Made by a program: the position numbers and the translations under genes. This document shows, in pieces, positions 18,439-27,113 of a stretch of DNA of 64,000 bases. The number at the start of each line of letters is the position of its first letter. Positions within the stretch are counted from its first letter, which is position 1. The stretch is from HK-STAS-PATE-36 sp964565615. Its GTDB lineage: Bacteria > Patescibacteriota > Saccharimonadia > Saccharimonadales > JAGQNJ01. Under the pieces are notes generated by a model that saw only the letters and a list, made by a program, of their open reading frames with translations, had not been told where the DNA came from and did no database searches. The stretch spans positions 1 to 64,000 of the forward strand of contig CAZMFO010000003.1 in assembly GCA_964565615.1 (NCBI GenBank), read 5' to 3'.

Positions 18439-19215
18439 ATGAACACAATAGACAACACACCCTACATTTCAAACCCATTTAAAGTCATTTTTAAAGGTTT
18501 TGCGCAATTAATTATGTACAACCAGAACCTATCTATTATTATCTTAATAGCTTCGTATGTTCTTTATGGCTGGTCGTATCTTTACCCAGAACAATCTAAT
18601 GTAAGCACCTCACCACCAATTACCGAGTCTCAGGGAGCAATCTTGTTAATAATAATTGCAATTACAGTTCTCGTTATTGTTCCACTGTATTGCTTTATCA
18701 CAGTTATGCTAAGCGGAATTACCGCCTATACTATACTTAAAACAAACAGGCAAGAGACGACAACATTCAAAGAAGCATGGAAGGCCACTTTAAGCAAGTT
18801 TTGGACACTATTATACCTAGATATAATTATATTCTTTAAAGTACTGGGAGGCCTGCTATTATTTATCATTCCCGGTATCCGTGCGGCACTGCGATATAAT
18901 CTGGCACATATACTAGTATTTGATAAGAACTTAAGTGCCAAAGAGTCTGCCAAAATGAGCAAAGAACTAAGTAAGGGACACTTAATAGAAATTTTTGGAA
19001 TAATGTTTGCCTCTGGCCTAATACCTATAGTTGGCAGTTTGATGACAATGGGCGGAATTAGCGTAGCATACTCTCAACTAACACGACTGCATACTGATTC
19101 TTCGTATCAAAAAACTGATGTTCATTGGCTAAATTATCTTGGAATTATCCTAATTGGATTACTGTTACTGATTATGGTATTGATGATTCTAGCAATTGCA
19201 ATAACAAGACTATAA
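18439..19215 (+). CDS. Polytopic membrane protein (DUF975-like)
   Basis: 258 residues with about six membrane helices and a cytoplasmic-like middle segment rich in Lys/Ala (FDKNLSAKESAKMSKELSKGH) between helices 4 and 5. This arrangement is typical of DUF975/GDPD-associated membrane domains, where LSAxEAxxxSxxLxKG is recurrent. No enzymatic motif. Function unknown. Confidence 0.7.
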   Translation: MNTIDNTPYISNPFKVIFKGFAQLIMYNQNLSIIILIASYVLYGWSYLYPEQSNVSTSPPITESQGAILLIIIAITVLVIVPLYCFITVMLSGITAYTILKTNRQETTTFKEAWKATLSKFWTLLYLDIIIFFKVLGGLLLFIIPGIRAALRYNLAHILVFDKNLSAKESAKMSKELSKGHLIEIFGIMFASGLIPIVGSLMTMGGISVAYSQLTRLHTDSSYQKTDVHWLNYLGIILIGLLLLIMVLMILAIAITRL

Positions 19216-19251
19216 AAATCACCCCGCAGGTAGTCTGACAAGGTGATTTTT
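19214..19251. terminator. Bidirectional terminator between convergent genes
   Basis: Arms AAAAATCACC and GGTGATTTTT with an 18-nt loop give A-tract/T-tract symmetry, serving the plus-strand membrane gene and the minus-strand aquaporin. Confidence 0.88.
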
Positions 19252-19266
19252 ATTAACTGTGATTTG

Positions 19267-19992
19267 TTATCTTTTTTTTGTAGCAGTTGACTTTTTCTTA
19301 GAGCTTTTGGTAGATACGGTAACTTTTGAAGGAATATGACGGCGTTCGGTAGAAACTTTAATAGCAAACGATTCCCCTGCAAACATCATTGCATAAAGGT
19401 TTACACCTATGATACCGCCCACTAACGGAGCTACGAAATACTCAACCCCCCAAGACTGAATGCCTAGCGCTACGGCAGGATTAAGTACTCCATTTGAAAT
19501 AGCAGTTGCCACAAGAGCACCTAAAAACAATGATCCACCAATTGTAAAGGCTAGTTTACCACCTTCGTACTTTTGATAAACTGCCGAGCTAATCCCAAAA
19601 GTAAATACTATTACCCCTATCATCTCTGCCAGAAAAACTCGCCAATCAAGGCTTTTGCTACCAATACTTGGAATAGTACTGTTAATAAAATAGGTATAGA
19701 GTTTCCATGCGAGAATTGCGCCTATAAATTGAGAAACAATATACAAAATACCCTTGAGTGTTCCAATTTTTTTAACAGACCAAAGTCCTAGCGTAACTGC
19801 TGGATTAATGTGTGCTCCAGAAGTTGAACCAATTGCTAACACGATAATTGCCAAAGTTAAACCAGCCCCCAACGCAACAAAATATGGTATTCCTATTGGC
19901 GATTTACTTACAGATAATACTGCAAAAGTTAATAAAAATGTCCCGATAAGCTCTGCTACCAATGGTGCAAGCATTTTGCGACTTAATAACAT
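19267..19992 (-). CDS. MIP-family channel (aquaporin/aquaglyceroporin)
   Basis: Six helices with both NPA half-helices: SGAHINPAVTLG and NGVLNPAVALG. Family members form tetrameric channels for water, glycerol or small neutral solutes. The N-terminal signature AELIGTFLLTFAV is present. Selectivity residues cannot be settled by eye. The C-terminal ~25 residues are Lys/Ser/Thr-rich (KSSKKKSTATKKR), unusual for the family. Two adjacent ATGs exist. The SD GGAGG is 3 nt from the first (19995) and 6 nt from the second (19992), so the second is preferred. Confidence 0.9.
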   Translation of the reverse strand: MLLSRKMLAPLVAELIGTFLLTFAVLSVSKSPIGIPYFVALGAGLTLAIIVLAIGSTSGAHINPAVTLGLWSVKKIGTLKGILYIVSQFIGAILAWKLYTYFINSTIPSIGSKSLDWRVFLAEMIGVIVFTFGISSAVYQKYEGGKLAFTIGGSLFLGALVATAISNGVLNPAVALGIQSWGVEYFVAPLVGGIIGVNLYAMMFAGESFAIKVSTERRHIPSKVTVSTKSSKKKSTATKKR

Positions 19993-20078
19993 CATTGTCC
20001 TCCTTAATTTGTTATTACTTTAAAGAGTAGTATAGAGGTATTTAAAAATCAATAGCTTGTGTGTAAATTACACCAACT

Positions 20079-20963
20079 CTAGGCAGAGATATTAATTTGG
20101 TATATTACAGGATTTGGAACCGCAACTACCAGAGCACTAAGCACTGCTTCTCGAGCATGGCGTGCCATTTTTTGTTTGCGATCTGCATCTGGACCGTCTG
20201 ATAATAATGCCTCAATCTGGCCCGCAAAACCCTCGTCGTTAACAAACGAATCCTCGCCATTTGTCAACTCGTGTAATGCCGTCTGATCAACGGTTTTGCC
20301 GGGTACATCAACACGAATGATTGTTCGTGCCTTATGCTTGCCATTAAGTTGTTCTATTGCACTACCATCTTCTTCGCCCAATGCATCAAATAGCTTAGAT
20401 TCATCCCACTTACCATATCGCTCACTTTCTACGACGCGTCGGGCATTAGCAACCACTTCATCATAAAGCACTTCGTCAAAATCACCACCCAACTCCGTGC
20501 GAGCATACTCTTTGCCGGCATCAAGATTATCGCCACAAATCAGACCCATAACTGCGTTAAATCCACCATTGGCCGCACAGCCTTCATGTCCACCAGAGTT
20601 CACGCCACCATCATTAAGCATTTTTGTCACTTCTGTTATTCTTGTTAATCCTTCGGACTCTTCTGCAAAGTAACTTATCAACTCAGCAATATAAAGTCCA
20701 TAAACATTTGCTCCGCCCGGCACAGAATAGCGGGGCTCAACATCTTCTTGGCCATCACGAGTACCAATTCGTTCTCGTTCGTCAACACAAGTGCTTGAAC
20801 TATCGCCATCAACAACTCGCAAACTAGCGACCGCATTTTCTGCTTGAGCATCCAGCTCTTCAGCTGTCATCAAATTTGTGCTTGATTCAAATTTTAATGG
20901 TTGATCACTAATCCTTATGTCATAAGGCATTTTTTTAGTTTCCATTGCGGGTTCTCTTTCCAT
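20079..20963 (-). CDS. Carbonic-anhydrase-like protein (beta-CA type metal site)
   Basis: 294 residues, no signal peptide. Two metal-ligand motifs match beta-carbonic anhydrases: C59-V-D61-E-R63 (CxDxR) and H126-E-G-C129 (HxxC) in a Gly-rich GGHEGCAANGG context. Beta-CAs hydrate CO2 using Cys2His zinc; diatom CDCA enzymes use the same ligands with Zn or Cd, and I recall Saccharibacteria homologues being annotated as cadmium-containing carbonic anhydrase. The rest of the protein is acidic and not obviously beta-CA. A second ATG at codon 7 is an alternative start. The gene is divergent from 21083 across a CRP-like palindrome. Confidence 0.65.
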   Translation of the reverse strand: MEREPAMETKKMPYDIRISDQPLKFESSTNLMTAEELDAQAENAVASLRVVDGDSSSTCVDERERIGTRDGQEDVEPRYSVPGGANVYGLYIAELISYFAEESEGLTRITEVTKMLNDGGVNSGGHEGCAANGGFNAVMGLICGDNLDAGKEYARTELGGDFDEVLYDEVVANARRVVESERYGKWDESKLFDALGEEDGSAIEQLNGKHKARTIIRVDVPGKTVDQTALHELTNGEDSFVNDEGFAGQIEALLSDGPDADRKQKMARHAREAVLSALVVAVPNPVIYQINISA

Positions 20964-21032
20964 TTATTACTTTCTATTAATTAACAAACAGATTTTATCA
21001 TACACCCTTGATGATTATTTTCAACCCTAAAA

Positions 21033-21048
21033 TGTGAGTATTATCACA
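21033..21048. promoter_or_regulatory. Perfect CRP/FNR-like palindrome
   Basis: TGTGA-N6-TCACA, flanked by further AA/TT symmetry, lies in the 120-bp gap between divergent genes. It equals the classical CRP consensus spacing. A T-run on its plus-strand side also makes it terminator-shaped, but no gene ends towards it. Confidence 0.45.
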
Positions 21049-21082
21049 TTTTTTGACATTATGGTGAGTCATAATGACCAGT

Positions 21083-21367
21083 ATGGAACGAAACGGATTT
21101 GAGCTAGATATTTCAAGCGAACAGGCTAACAGAACTCATATTAAATTTTTAACAGCGCCTGACTATCCAGAACAAATATCACCAATTGAAGAAGCATGGA
21201 GAGAAATTAAAGAATCCAAGCCAAACCTAAGGCACGAATTCGCCAGAATCGCTACCGAGTATGGAGGCTCTGATCCAGAGCTTCGCGCTTGGGTCACAAA
21301 ATGTATGCTAACTTTGTATGTCGTATTAAAGGAAGCCAATGACTCCTCACGCAGTGCTTCATATTAG
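21083..21367 (+). CDS. Small hypothetical protein
   Basis: 94 residues from ATG 21083 (MERNGFELD), predicted mostly helical, with a conserved-looking core IEEAWREIKESKPNLRHEFARIATEYGG and one Cys. No known domain recognised. CATAAT at 21070-21075 ends 7 nt before this ATG and there is no SD, favouring a leaderless start here over the ATG three codons upstream at 21074. TTGACA at 21053 is too close to pair with that -10. Confidence 0.6.
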   Translation: MERNGFELDISSEQANRTHIKFLTAPDYPEQISPIEEAWREIKESKPNLRHEFARIATEYGGSDPELRAWVTKCMLTLYVVLKEANDSSRSASY

Positions 21368-21392
21368 ATGACAACTAAGAGCTGAGCTACCC

Positions 21393-21827
21393 TTAGCCTT
21401 GCCTTCGGTGTCGTCGATTCTTTAATTCTGATACTTTAAGTCTGATACTTGTGCGATCTATTAAAGATTGAGCATGATCAAGAGAAATCTGATCTTTGGC
21501 GTCTCTTAGTAGTTTCTTAGCCTCTTCTTGAGCCTGTCGAGCTTCTTGCTCGTTAATCTCATCTGGGTCATCTGCCTCATCTACCAATACATTTATTATG
21601 TTATCTGTTATTTCGATTACCCCACCATTAGTAGCAAAAATATCCATAAAATCATCTGGATCAGTAGATTTGTTGCGAACTTTAATTATGCCCGGGGATG
21701 CCAAGCTGATTAACGATGCATGGTTCTGAAAAACGGCTATTTGCCCTTGCGGAGTTGGCAATAGTGCCTCATATACATCATTGTAAGATTTTGTACCATT
21801 GAGAGTAACCATGTTGAGACTTAACAT
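21393..21827 (-). CDS. atpC: ATP synthase F1 subunit epsilon
   Basis: 144 residues, the usual epsilon length. The N-terminal beta-sandwich is visible (LLPTPQGQIAVFQNHASLI, a variant of the GxxGxxPxHAP region, then a GGVIEITDN segment) and the helical C-terminal hairpin is rich in E/A/Q (INEQEARQAQEEAKKLL). Epsilon couples gamma rotation to catalysis and restrains ATP hydrolysis. It is the last gene of the atp operon, 58 nt after atpD. Confidence 0.93.
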   Translation of the reverse strand: MLSLNMVTLNGTKSYNDVYEALLPTPQGQIAVFQNHASLISLASPGIIKVRNKSTDPDDFMDIFATNGGVIEITDNIINVLVDEADDPDEINEQEARQAQEEAKKLLRDAKDQISLDHAQSLIDRTSIRLKVSELKNRRHRRQG

Positions 21828-21885
21828 ACTGATTTCTCCGACACTGGTAAATATAGGCAGTCGCTTCTAGGACAAAACATCTTGA

Positions 21886-23265
21886 CTATTTAACCTCGCT
21901 AATTGCACCCTTCATATAAAAGGCACTCTCTGGTTTATCATCATATTTACCGTCAAGAATTTCTCGGAATCCAGCTATCGTATCTTTTAGCTTGACATAT
22001 TTACCAGCATTTCCGGTAAATATTTCGGCGACATGGAAGGGTTGGGTCAAAAATCGCTGAATGCGCCTTGCACGAGCAACAGTTCGTTTATCTTCTTCGG
22101 ATAATTCTTCCATACCTAAAATAGCGATAATATCTTGAAGATCCTTATATCGTTGAAGTATTCGTTGCACCTCCCGTGCTACATCATAATGCTCCTGCCC
22201 GACAATCTCTGGGTTAAGAATTGTTGATGAGCTGTCTAGCGGATCAACAGCTGGGTACAAACCAAGTTCAGTTAAAGCACGACTCAAAACAATAGTTGAG
22301 TCAAGGTGGGCAAAAGTAGTGGCTGGCGCCGGGTCGGTAGTATCATCAGCGGGAACATAAACAGCCTGAACAGAAGTAATAGACCCCTTTTTGGTTGATG
22401 TAATGCGTTCTTGCAATGCACCCATCTCTTGTGCAAGATTTGGCTGATATCCAACAGCCGATGGCAAACGACCCAACAAGGCCGAGACTTCAGCACCAGC
22501 TTGAGTAAACCTAAAAATGTTATCAATAAACAACAAAACATCTTTACCTTCATCGCGAAAACCCTCGGCAATAGTAAGCCCACTTAACGCCACACGCAAT
22601 CGAGCTCCCGGTGGTTCGTTCATCTGACCAAACACCAAACTAGTTTTATCCAAAACGCCGGATTCTTCCATTTCATAGTATAGGTCATTGCCCTCGCGTG
22701 TTCGCTCTCCAACGCCCGCAAAAACTGAGGTCCCACCATGCTGTTTGGCGATGTTGTCAATAAACTCGGTAATTAAAACTGTTTTACCAACACCAGCACC
22801 ACCAAATAAGCCAACTTTACCACCTCGTGCCACAGGACAAATCAAGTCAATAACCTTAATGCCGGTTTCTAATACTTCTGTTTCGCCAGATTGATCAGAA
22901 AGAGCAGGGGGGTTTTTGTGAATAGGCGCTCGCACCTTAAACTCATTTTTTTTGCCATCAATTGGTTGACCAACCACATTAAACATTCGCCCAGATGTTT
23001 CTTTGCCGATAGGCACACTGATAGGCGAACCAGTATCAATGATTTCTGCACCGCGTTCAAGACCATCTGTTGAGCTTAAACTAATAGCCCTAATACTGGT
23101 TTCGCTCAAATGTTGTGCTACTTCAAAAACAATTTTTTTATCATTATGAGTCAACTCCAGGGCATTATAGATTGCCGGTAATCTTCCTTCGGGAAACTCC
23201 GCATCTATCACCACGCCGACTATTTGGGTGATTTTTCCTGCTACTGTTTGCTTTGCTGTTGCCAT
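21886..23265 (-). CDS. atpD: ATP synthase F1 subunit beta
   Basis: 459 residues. Walker A GGAGVGKT, catalytic Glu in GERTREGNDLY, Walker B LLFIDNIFRFTQAG and the ALLGRLPSAVGYQPNLAQEMG segment are all intact, so this is a catalytically competent beta subunit. The C-terminus (FYMKGAISEVK) is standard. It catalyses ADP + Pi to ATP in the F1 headpiece at the inner face of the membrane. It follows atpG by 37 nt. Confidence 0.98.
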   Translation of the reverse strand: MATAKQTVAGKITQIVGVVIDAEFPEGRLPAIYNALELTHNDKKIVFEVAQHLSETSIRAISLSSTDGLERGAEIIDTGSPISVPIGKETSGRMFNVVGQPIDGKKNEFKVRAPIHKNPPALSDQSGETEVLETGIKVIDLICPVARGGKVGLFGGAGVGKTVLITEFIDNIAKQHGGTSVFAGVGERTREGNDLYYEMEESGVLDKTSLVFGQMNEPPGARLRVALSGLTIAEGFRDEGKDVLLFIDNIFRFTQAGAEVSALLGRLPSAVGYQPNLAQEMGALQERITSTKKGSITSVQAVYVPADDTTDPAPATTFAHLDSTIVLSRALTELGLYPAVDPLDSSSTILNPEIVGQEHYDVAREVQRILQRYKDLQDIIAILGMEELSEEDKRTVARARRIQRFLTQPFHVAEIFTGNAGKYVKLKDTIAGFREILDGKYDDKPESAFYMKGAISEVK

Positions 23266-23302
23266 ATATTCTCCTTATTAACTTAACTACTGATATTTAT
23301 CA

Positions 23303-24172
23303 TCATTTAATTGCCTCAGCGCCACCGGTTATTTCGGCCAGTTCTTGGGTGATACTGGCTTGTCTTGCTGTATTAAAGGCCAGTGTCAAATCTTCAACTA
23401 AGTCGTTGGCGTTATCGGTTGCGTTCTTCATTGCCATCATTCTCATAGAATGTTCGCTAGCCTGTGATTCATAAAACGATTGAGCTAGTTGAGCCTCTAC
23501 CAACCTCTGCGTTACGCCATCTAAAACTGCTTGAGGGGAAGGTTCAATGGTTGCATCCTCTAGCTCTGGATCAATAGCTGTTTCTGTAAAAGCTGCTGGC
23601 AATAGAGCAGTAAGAGCTACTTCTTGAACGATACTAGACTTGTAATTAGTTTGAATTACATCCACGACATCAACTTCTTTTTGCGAATAAAGGTCAATAA
23701 TTGTATTAAGCAACGGTCGCAAATTGTTGGCATCGGGCTGTTCTGGAAAGTCGTTATAAACTGCCAGAATATCAATATCTTTAATTTTAGAAACAAATTG
23801 TGATGCTTGTTTGCCGACCACAATAATTTTAGACCGAACCTTGCTTGCTTTATCTGCTTGTAATTCTTTACTTAATCGTCGTAAAACATTGCTATTGTAT
23901 GCACCAGCCAACCCTCGATCACTAGTAATAACGATATGTAGTTTATTAACAATAGGGTATCGTATCTCAAACAATGGGTGTTTTTTGACATCAGTCATCT
24001 CTCGCAAGTGAGTTAAAATTGTACTTGCTAGCACAGAATAGTCACGAGTCTTAACAACATGTTCTTGTGCACGACGCATCTTACTGGCACTAACTAGCTC
24101 CATAGCTTTTGTAATCTGTTTGGTGTTCTTGACACTAGTTATGCGTCTTTTGAGCGCAATAGTATTAGCCAT
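23303..24172 (-). CDS. atpG: ATP synthase F1 subunit gamma
   Basis: 289 residues. The N-terminal coil LKRRITSVKNTKQITKAMELVSASKMRRAQ and C-terminal MRMMAMKNATDNANDLVEDL...NTARQASITQELAEITGGAEA form the rotating central shaft. SDRGLAGAYNSN is conserved. Its start overlaps the preceding small ORF by 8 nt, indicating translational coupling. Confidence 0.97.
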   Translation of the reverse strand: MANTIALKRRITSVKNTKQITKAMELVSASKMRRAQEHVVKTRDYSVLASTILTHLREMTDVKKHPLFEIRYPIVNKLHIVITSDRGLAGAYNSNVLRRLSKELQADKASKVRSKIIVVGKQASQFVSKIKDIDILAVYNDFPEQPDANNLRPLLNTIIDLYSQKEVDVVDVIQTNYKSSIVQEVALTALLPAAFTETAIDPELEDATIEPSPQAVLDGVTQRLVEAQLAQSFYESQASEHSMRMMAMKNATDNANDLVEDLTLAFNTARQASITQELAEITGGAEAIK

Positions 24173-24452
24173 CTACTTCCTCCACGCCAACTATTCTACG
24201 CACTGCCTCTCCGACGACTTCCTCAACCCAAATCCTTCCGAGATCTCTCCCAAACTCTGTACCAGTTGCCTCATCAAGCTCTACAGGCTCTCCAAACAAA
24301 GCCTGAACAACTTTTTTGGCTCCGACAATCTCGTCCGGTTTGGCATCTGGCCCAAGTACTGTATGTGCTAATACTTTGGGTAGCTGTTGATCCGATAGCG
24401 ACTTAACATCGCGTCGCATAGTATATCTAAAAAATGGTCTTTCCTTGGTCAT
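24165..24452 (-). CDS. Small ORF inserted between atpA and atpG
   Basis: 95 residues, start ATG with SD GGGAG 8 nt upstream, and an 8-nt overlap with atpG. The N-terminus is basic (TKERPFFRYTMRRDVKSL) and the C-terminus acidic and Val-rich (GRIWVEEVVGEAVRRIVGVEEVDG). No domain recognised, and no membrane helix. The standard bacterial order has atpG directly after atpA. Position and coupling suggest a lineage-specific accessory or assembly factor, but this is inference. Confidence 0.7.
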   Translation of the reverse strand: MTKERPFFRYTMRRDVKSLSDQQLPKVLAHTVLGPDAKPDEIVGAKKVVQALFGEPVELDEATGTEFGRDLGRIWVEEVVGEAVRRIVGVEEVDG

Positions 24453-24515
24453 TTGTTAGCTCCCGCCACAGAGTATCCTAACTCACAATTATAAAAGGCA
24501 GGATTAGCCAACAAT

Positions 24516-26063
24516 TTATTTAGTTTGTTCATCTTGCTCCTGATATTCTTTGGCTACACTACTTGCAGTCTTAGTGATTAGTTCGGTGATTTTATCGGAC
24601 GGCTTATCGCCTTTCTCTAGCTCGGACATTTCTTTCTTGTGTTGTTTAGCCAGAGTTGACAGTAAAGCTTCTTGTGCTTTTTTAATATCTGCCACTGGCA
24701 CATTGTCAAAACAACCTTCATTGGCCGATAGCAGACAAGCAGTTTGTTGCCAAATACTAAGTGGCGAGTACTGCGGTTGTTTTAGTAGCTCCGTTAGGCG
24801 TTGCCCTCGCTCAATAGTCTTTTTAGTATCAGCATCAAGGTCTGTTGAAAATTGAGCAAAAGCTGCCAGTTCCCTAAACTGGGCTAAAGCTAAGCGTAAG
24901 TGGCTAGCCACGCTACGAATTGCTTTGGTTTGAGCAGAACCCCCAACACGCGAAACCGACAAACCAACCGAAATGGCAGGCCTAATACCTTGGTAAAACA
25001 GGTTTGTTTCCATAAAAATTTGCCCATCTGTGATAGAAATAACATTTGTGGGAATATAGGCACTGATGTCGCCCGCTTGAGTCTCGATTATCGGCAGAGC
25101 GGTCAACGAACCTCCACCCAACTTGTCGTTTAGTTTAGCCGAACGCTCTAGAAGGCGAGAATGTAGGTAAAACACATCACCGGGATACGCCTCTCGTCCC
25201 GGAGGGCGTCGCAATAGCAATGACATCTGCCGATAGGCTGCAGCATGCTTAGAAAGATCATCATAAATAATCAATGCATGGCCACCATTGTCTCGAAAAT
25301 ACTCACCCATAGCAGTCCCTGCATACGGAGCTAAATACTGTAAGCTGGCTGGGTCTGATGCACTGGTCGCTACAATAATCGTTTGATCCATCACGCCTTC
25401 GCGCTTTAGTCTCTCCACTAAACGAGCAACCTTGCTTAACTTTTGACCAACTGCAACATAGATATTTATAACTCCAGTACCTTGACGATGTTGATTAATC
25501 ATAGTGTCTACTGCTATGGCTGTTTTTCCAGTTTGTCTATCGCCGATAATTAGCTCTCGCTGACCTCGACCGATCGGTACCATTGAGTCAATTGCTAAAA
25601 TACCCGTCATCAACGGTTCGTGGACACTCTTTCTGTCTAAGACGCCCGGAGCGGTTCGTTCAATTAAGCTAGTTTTTCTGGTTTTGATTGGACCTCTATC
25701 GTCAAGAGGTTGCCCCAATGGGTTAACCACTCGCCCTACTAGCTCCTCGCCGACAGGTACTTCTAAAATTTTTCCACTAAGTCGCACCTTTGCACCAGCA
25801 ACAACTTTAATATCCTCACCCAAAAGCACAGCACCAATCTCGTCTTCCATTAAATTTAGGGCAAAGGCTGGCACAGTTTGTCCATCAGCACCCTCAATCT
25901 CTAGCATTTCGCTATAGCCAGTCTCCGAAAGCCCATAAATCCAGGCAATACCGTCTCCTACACGGGTTACAATCCCCACCTTTTCGGCATCTACTGATTT
26001 CTTTAGCTCCTCAATCGCACTACGGACATCTTTAGCTAATTCTTTTACAGATATGTTATTCAT
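24516..26063 (-). CDS. atpA: ATP synthase F1 subunit alpha
   Basis: 515 residues. Walker A GDRQTGKT, the LQYLAPYAG segment and the arginine-finger region SVGLSVSRVGGSAQT are intact. The N-terminal crown (VGDGIAWIYGL) and C-terminal helical domain are complete. It provides the non-catalytic nucleotide sites and the Arg finger to beta. It lies 7 nt after atpH. Confidence 0.98.
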   Translation of the reverse strand: MNNISVKELAKDVRSAIEELKKSVDAEKVGIVTRVGDGIAWIYGLSETGYSEMLEIEGADGQTVPAFALNLMEDEIGAVLLGEDIKVVAGAKVRLSGKILEVPVGEELVGRVVNPLGQPLDDRGPIKTRKTSLIERTAPGVLDRKSVHEPLMTGILAIDSMVPIGRGQRELIIGDRQTGKTAIAVDTMINQHRQGTGVINIYVAVGQKLSKVARLVERLKREGVMDQTIIVATSASDPASLQYLAPYAGTAMGEYFRDNGGHALIIYDDLSKHAAAYRQMSLLLRRPPGREAYPGDVFYLHSRLLERSAKLNDKLGGGSLTALPIIETQAGDISAYIPTNVISITDGQIFMETNLFYQGIRPAISVGLSVSRVGGSAQTKAIRSVASHLRLALAQFRELAAFAQFSTDLDADTKKTIERGQRLTELLKQPQYSPLSIWQQTACLLSANEGCFDNVPVADIKKAQEALLSTLAKQHKKEMSELEKGDKPSDKITELITKTASSVAKEYQEQDEQTK

Positions 26064-26070
26064 TTATTCT

Positions 26071-26448
26071 TTATGCTCCTATCTTCATTTTGTTTAATCG
26101 GTTGCGTACGGTCAGATCTAGATAATAATTACTAGACTCAATCCGAACACCACCGATTACGCTTTTATCAATTACTTGGTTAATTACAAGCTCATTGTTA
26201 CCCAAGATCCGCTTAACTTCTGACAAAATTGCTGGTGTTGCGGTAACAGCCGTTGTTATTGTCACCTCTGTTATGTTATGTAACAACTGTCGTAATCTCT
26301 CAACCTCTCGCATTATCGTCCCTAAATCACTAGTACGCCGAGACTCCACAATGTAAGCAGAGACCTTTGTCGCCAAATCGTTTGAAGAATGAGTAACCGC
26401 CATTTCTAGGATAGCCCTAGCGATTTCTGTAGCACTTGGTTGAGCCAT
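26071..26448 (-). CDS. atpH: ATP synthase subunit delta, short form
   Basis: 125 residues against about 175-180 for typical delta/OSCP. The C-terminal signature is present (LVINQVIDKSVIGGVRIESSNYYLDLTVRNRLNKMK), preceded by a short helical region (ATEIARAILEMA). The shortfall lies in the N-terminal/middle helical domain that normally caps the alpha N-termini. Position between atpF and atpA, with 0-7 nt spacing, supports identity. Confidence 0.88.
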   Translation of the reverse strand: MAQPSATEIARAILEMAVTHSSNDLATKVSAYIVESRRTSDLGTIMREVERLRQLLHNITEVTITTAVTATPAILSEVKRILGNNELVINQVIDKSVIGGVRIESSNYYLDLTVRNRLNKMKIGA

Positions 26449-26994
26449 CTATAAACTCCTAACCTTTGACAGAGCCTGTTCAATCATAGAGGCGTCTTTT
26501 TTGGCATCTAGTTTTTCTTGAATAATAATTGCCGAAGCTTCGGCAACCAACTGACGCACTTCTTTTTCAAGGTTTTGTCGTGCCTCGATTATATCTTCTT
26601 GGATTTTGGCTCGGGCATCAGCAAGTAATGTGTTGGCCTTGCGTATGGCAATTTCTTCAGCTTCGCGAATAATACCGCCGGCCTCCTCACGACTTTGAGC
26701 AATTATATTATCTGCTTCAACTCTGGTCTTTTTTAATTGAGCCTCGATTTGCTGGCTTAATTTATCTTTTTCGGCTTGCATCTGACGACCCAGCCGAACA
26801 CCCTTGTCAATTGTTCGACGGCGATCTTCTAGCGTTTGAACAATCTTTTCTAAAGCGAAGTGTTTAATAATCCAAAACAGAACTAAAAATGTAGTTGCCT
26901 GTGCCAAAATTGCCCAAATATCTATTCCTAAAGAAGCAATACCTTGCGTTTGTTCACTAGAACCAAATAATGTTAATACCTGCATTATCTCCAT
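26449..26994 (-). CDS. atpF: ATP synthase Fo subunit b
   Basis: 181 residues. One membrane helix (about 26-47, IWAILAQATTFLVLFWIIKHF) is followed by a long charged coiled coil (ALEKIVQTLEDRRRTIDKGV...) with no breaks, as expected for the peripheral stalk. An ATG three codons downstream is an alternative start. An internal TATAAT promoter lies just upstream. The stop is adjacent to the atpH start. Confidence 0.95.
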   Translation of the reverse strand: MEIMQVLTLFGSSEQTQGIASLGIDIWAILAQATTFLVLFWIIKHFALEKIVQTLEDRRRTIDKGVRLGRQMQAEKDKLSQQIEAQLKKTRVEADNIIAQSREEAGGIIREAEEIAIRKANTLLADARAKIQEDIIEARQNLEKEVRQLVAEASAIIIQEKLDAKKDASMIEQALSKVRSL

Positions 26995-27006
26995 AATTTC
27001 TTGTTA

Positions 27007-27012
27007 ATTATA
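27007..27012 (-). promoter_or_regulatory. Extended -10 internal promoter before atpF
   Basis: On the minus strand TGG-TATAAT (extended -10) ends 12 nt before the atpF ATG. It could add transcripts for the b-delta-alpha genes independently of atpBE. Confidence 0.45.
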
Positions 27013-27048
27013 CCATAAATTTGCTTGTTTTGTTTTTTGGCAAAATAG

Positions 27049-27099
27049 TTTTGGCTAGAACTATGTTGATATTAATGTATCTATTGGCTCTAGCCAAAA
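27049..27099 (-). other. Stem-loop between atpE and atpF
   Basis: An 11-bp perfect inverted repeat (TTTTGGCTAGA / TCTAGCCAAAA) with a 29-nt loop, extendable by TGGCAA pairing after a 5-nt bulge. It begins about 15 nt after the atpE stop in the only large gap of the operon. It probably attenuates or stabilises the message downstream of the c subunit. Confidence 0.6.
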
Positions 27100-27113
27100 T
27101 TGCCATACCTTTT

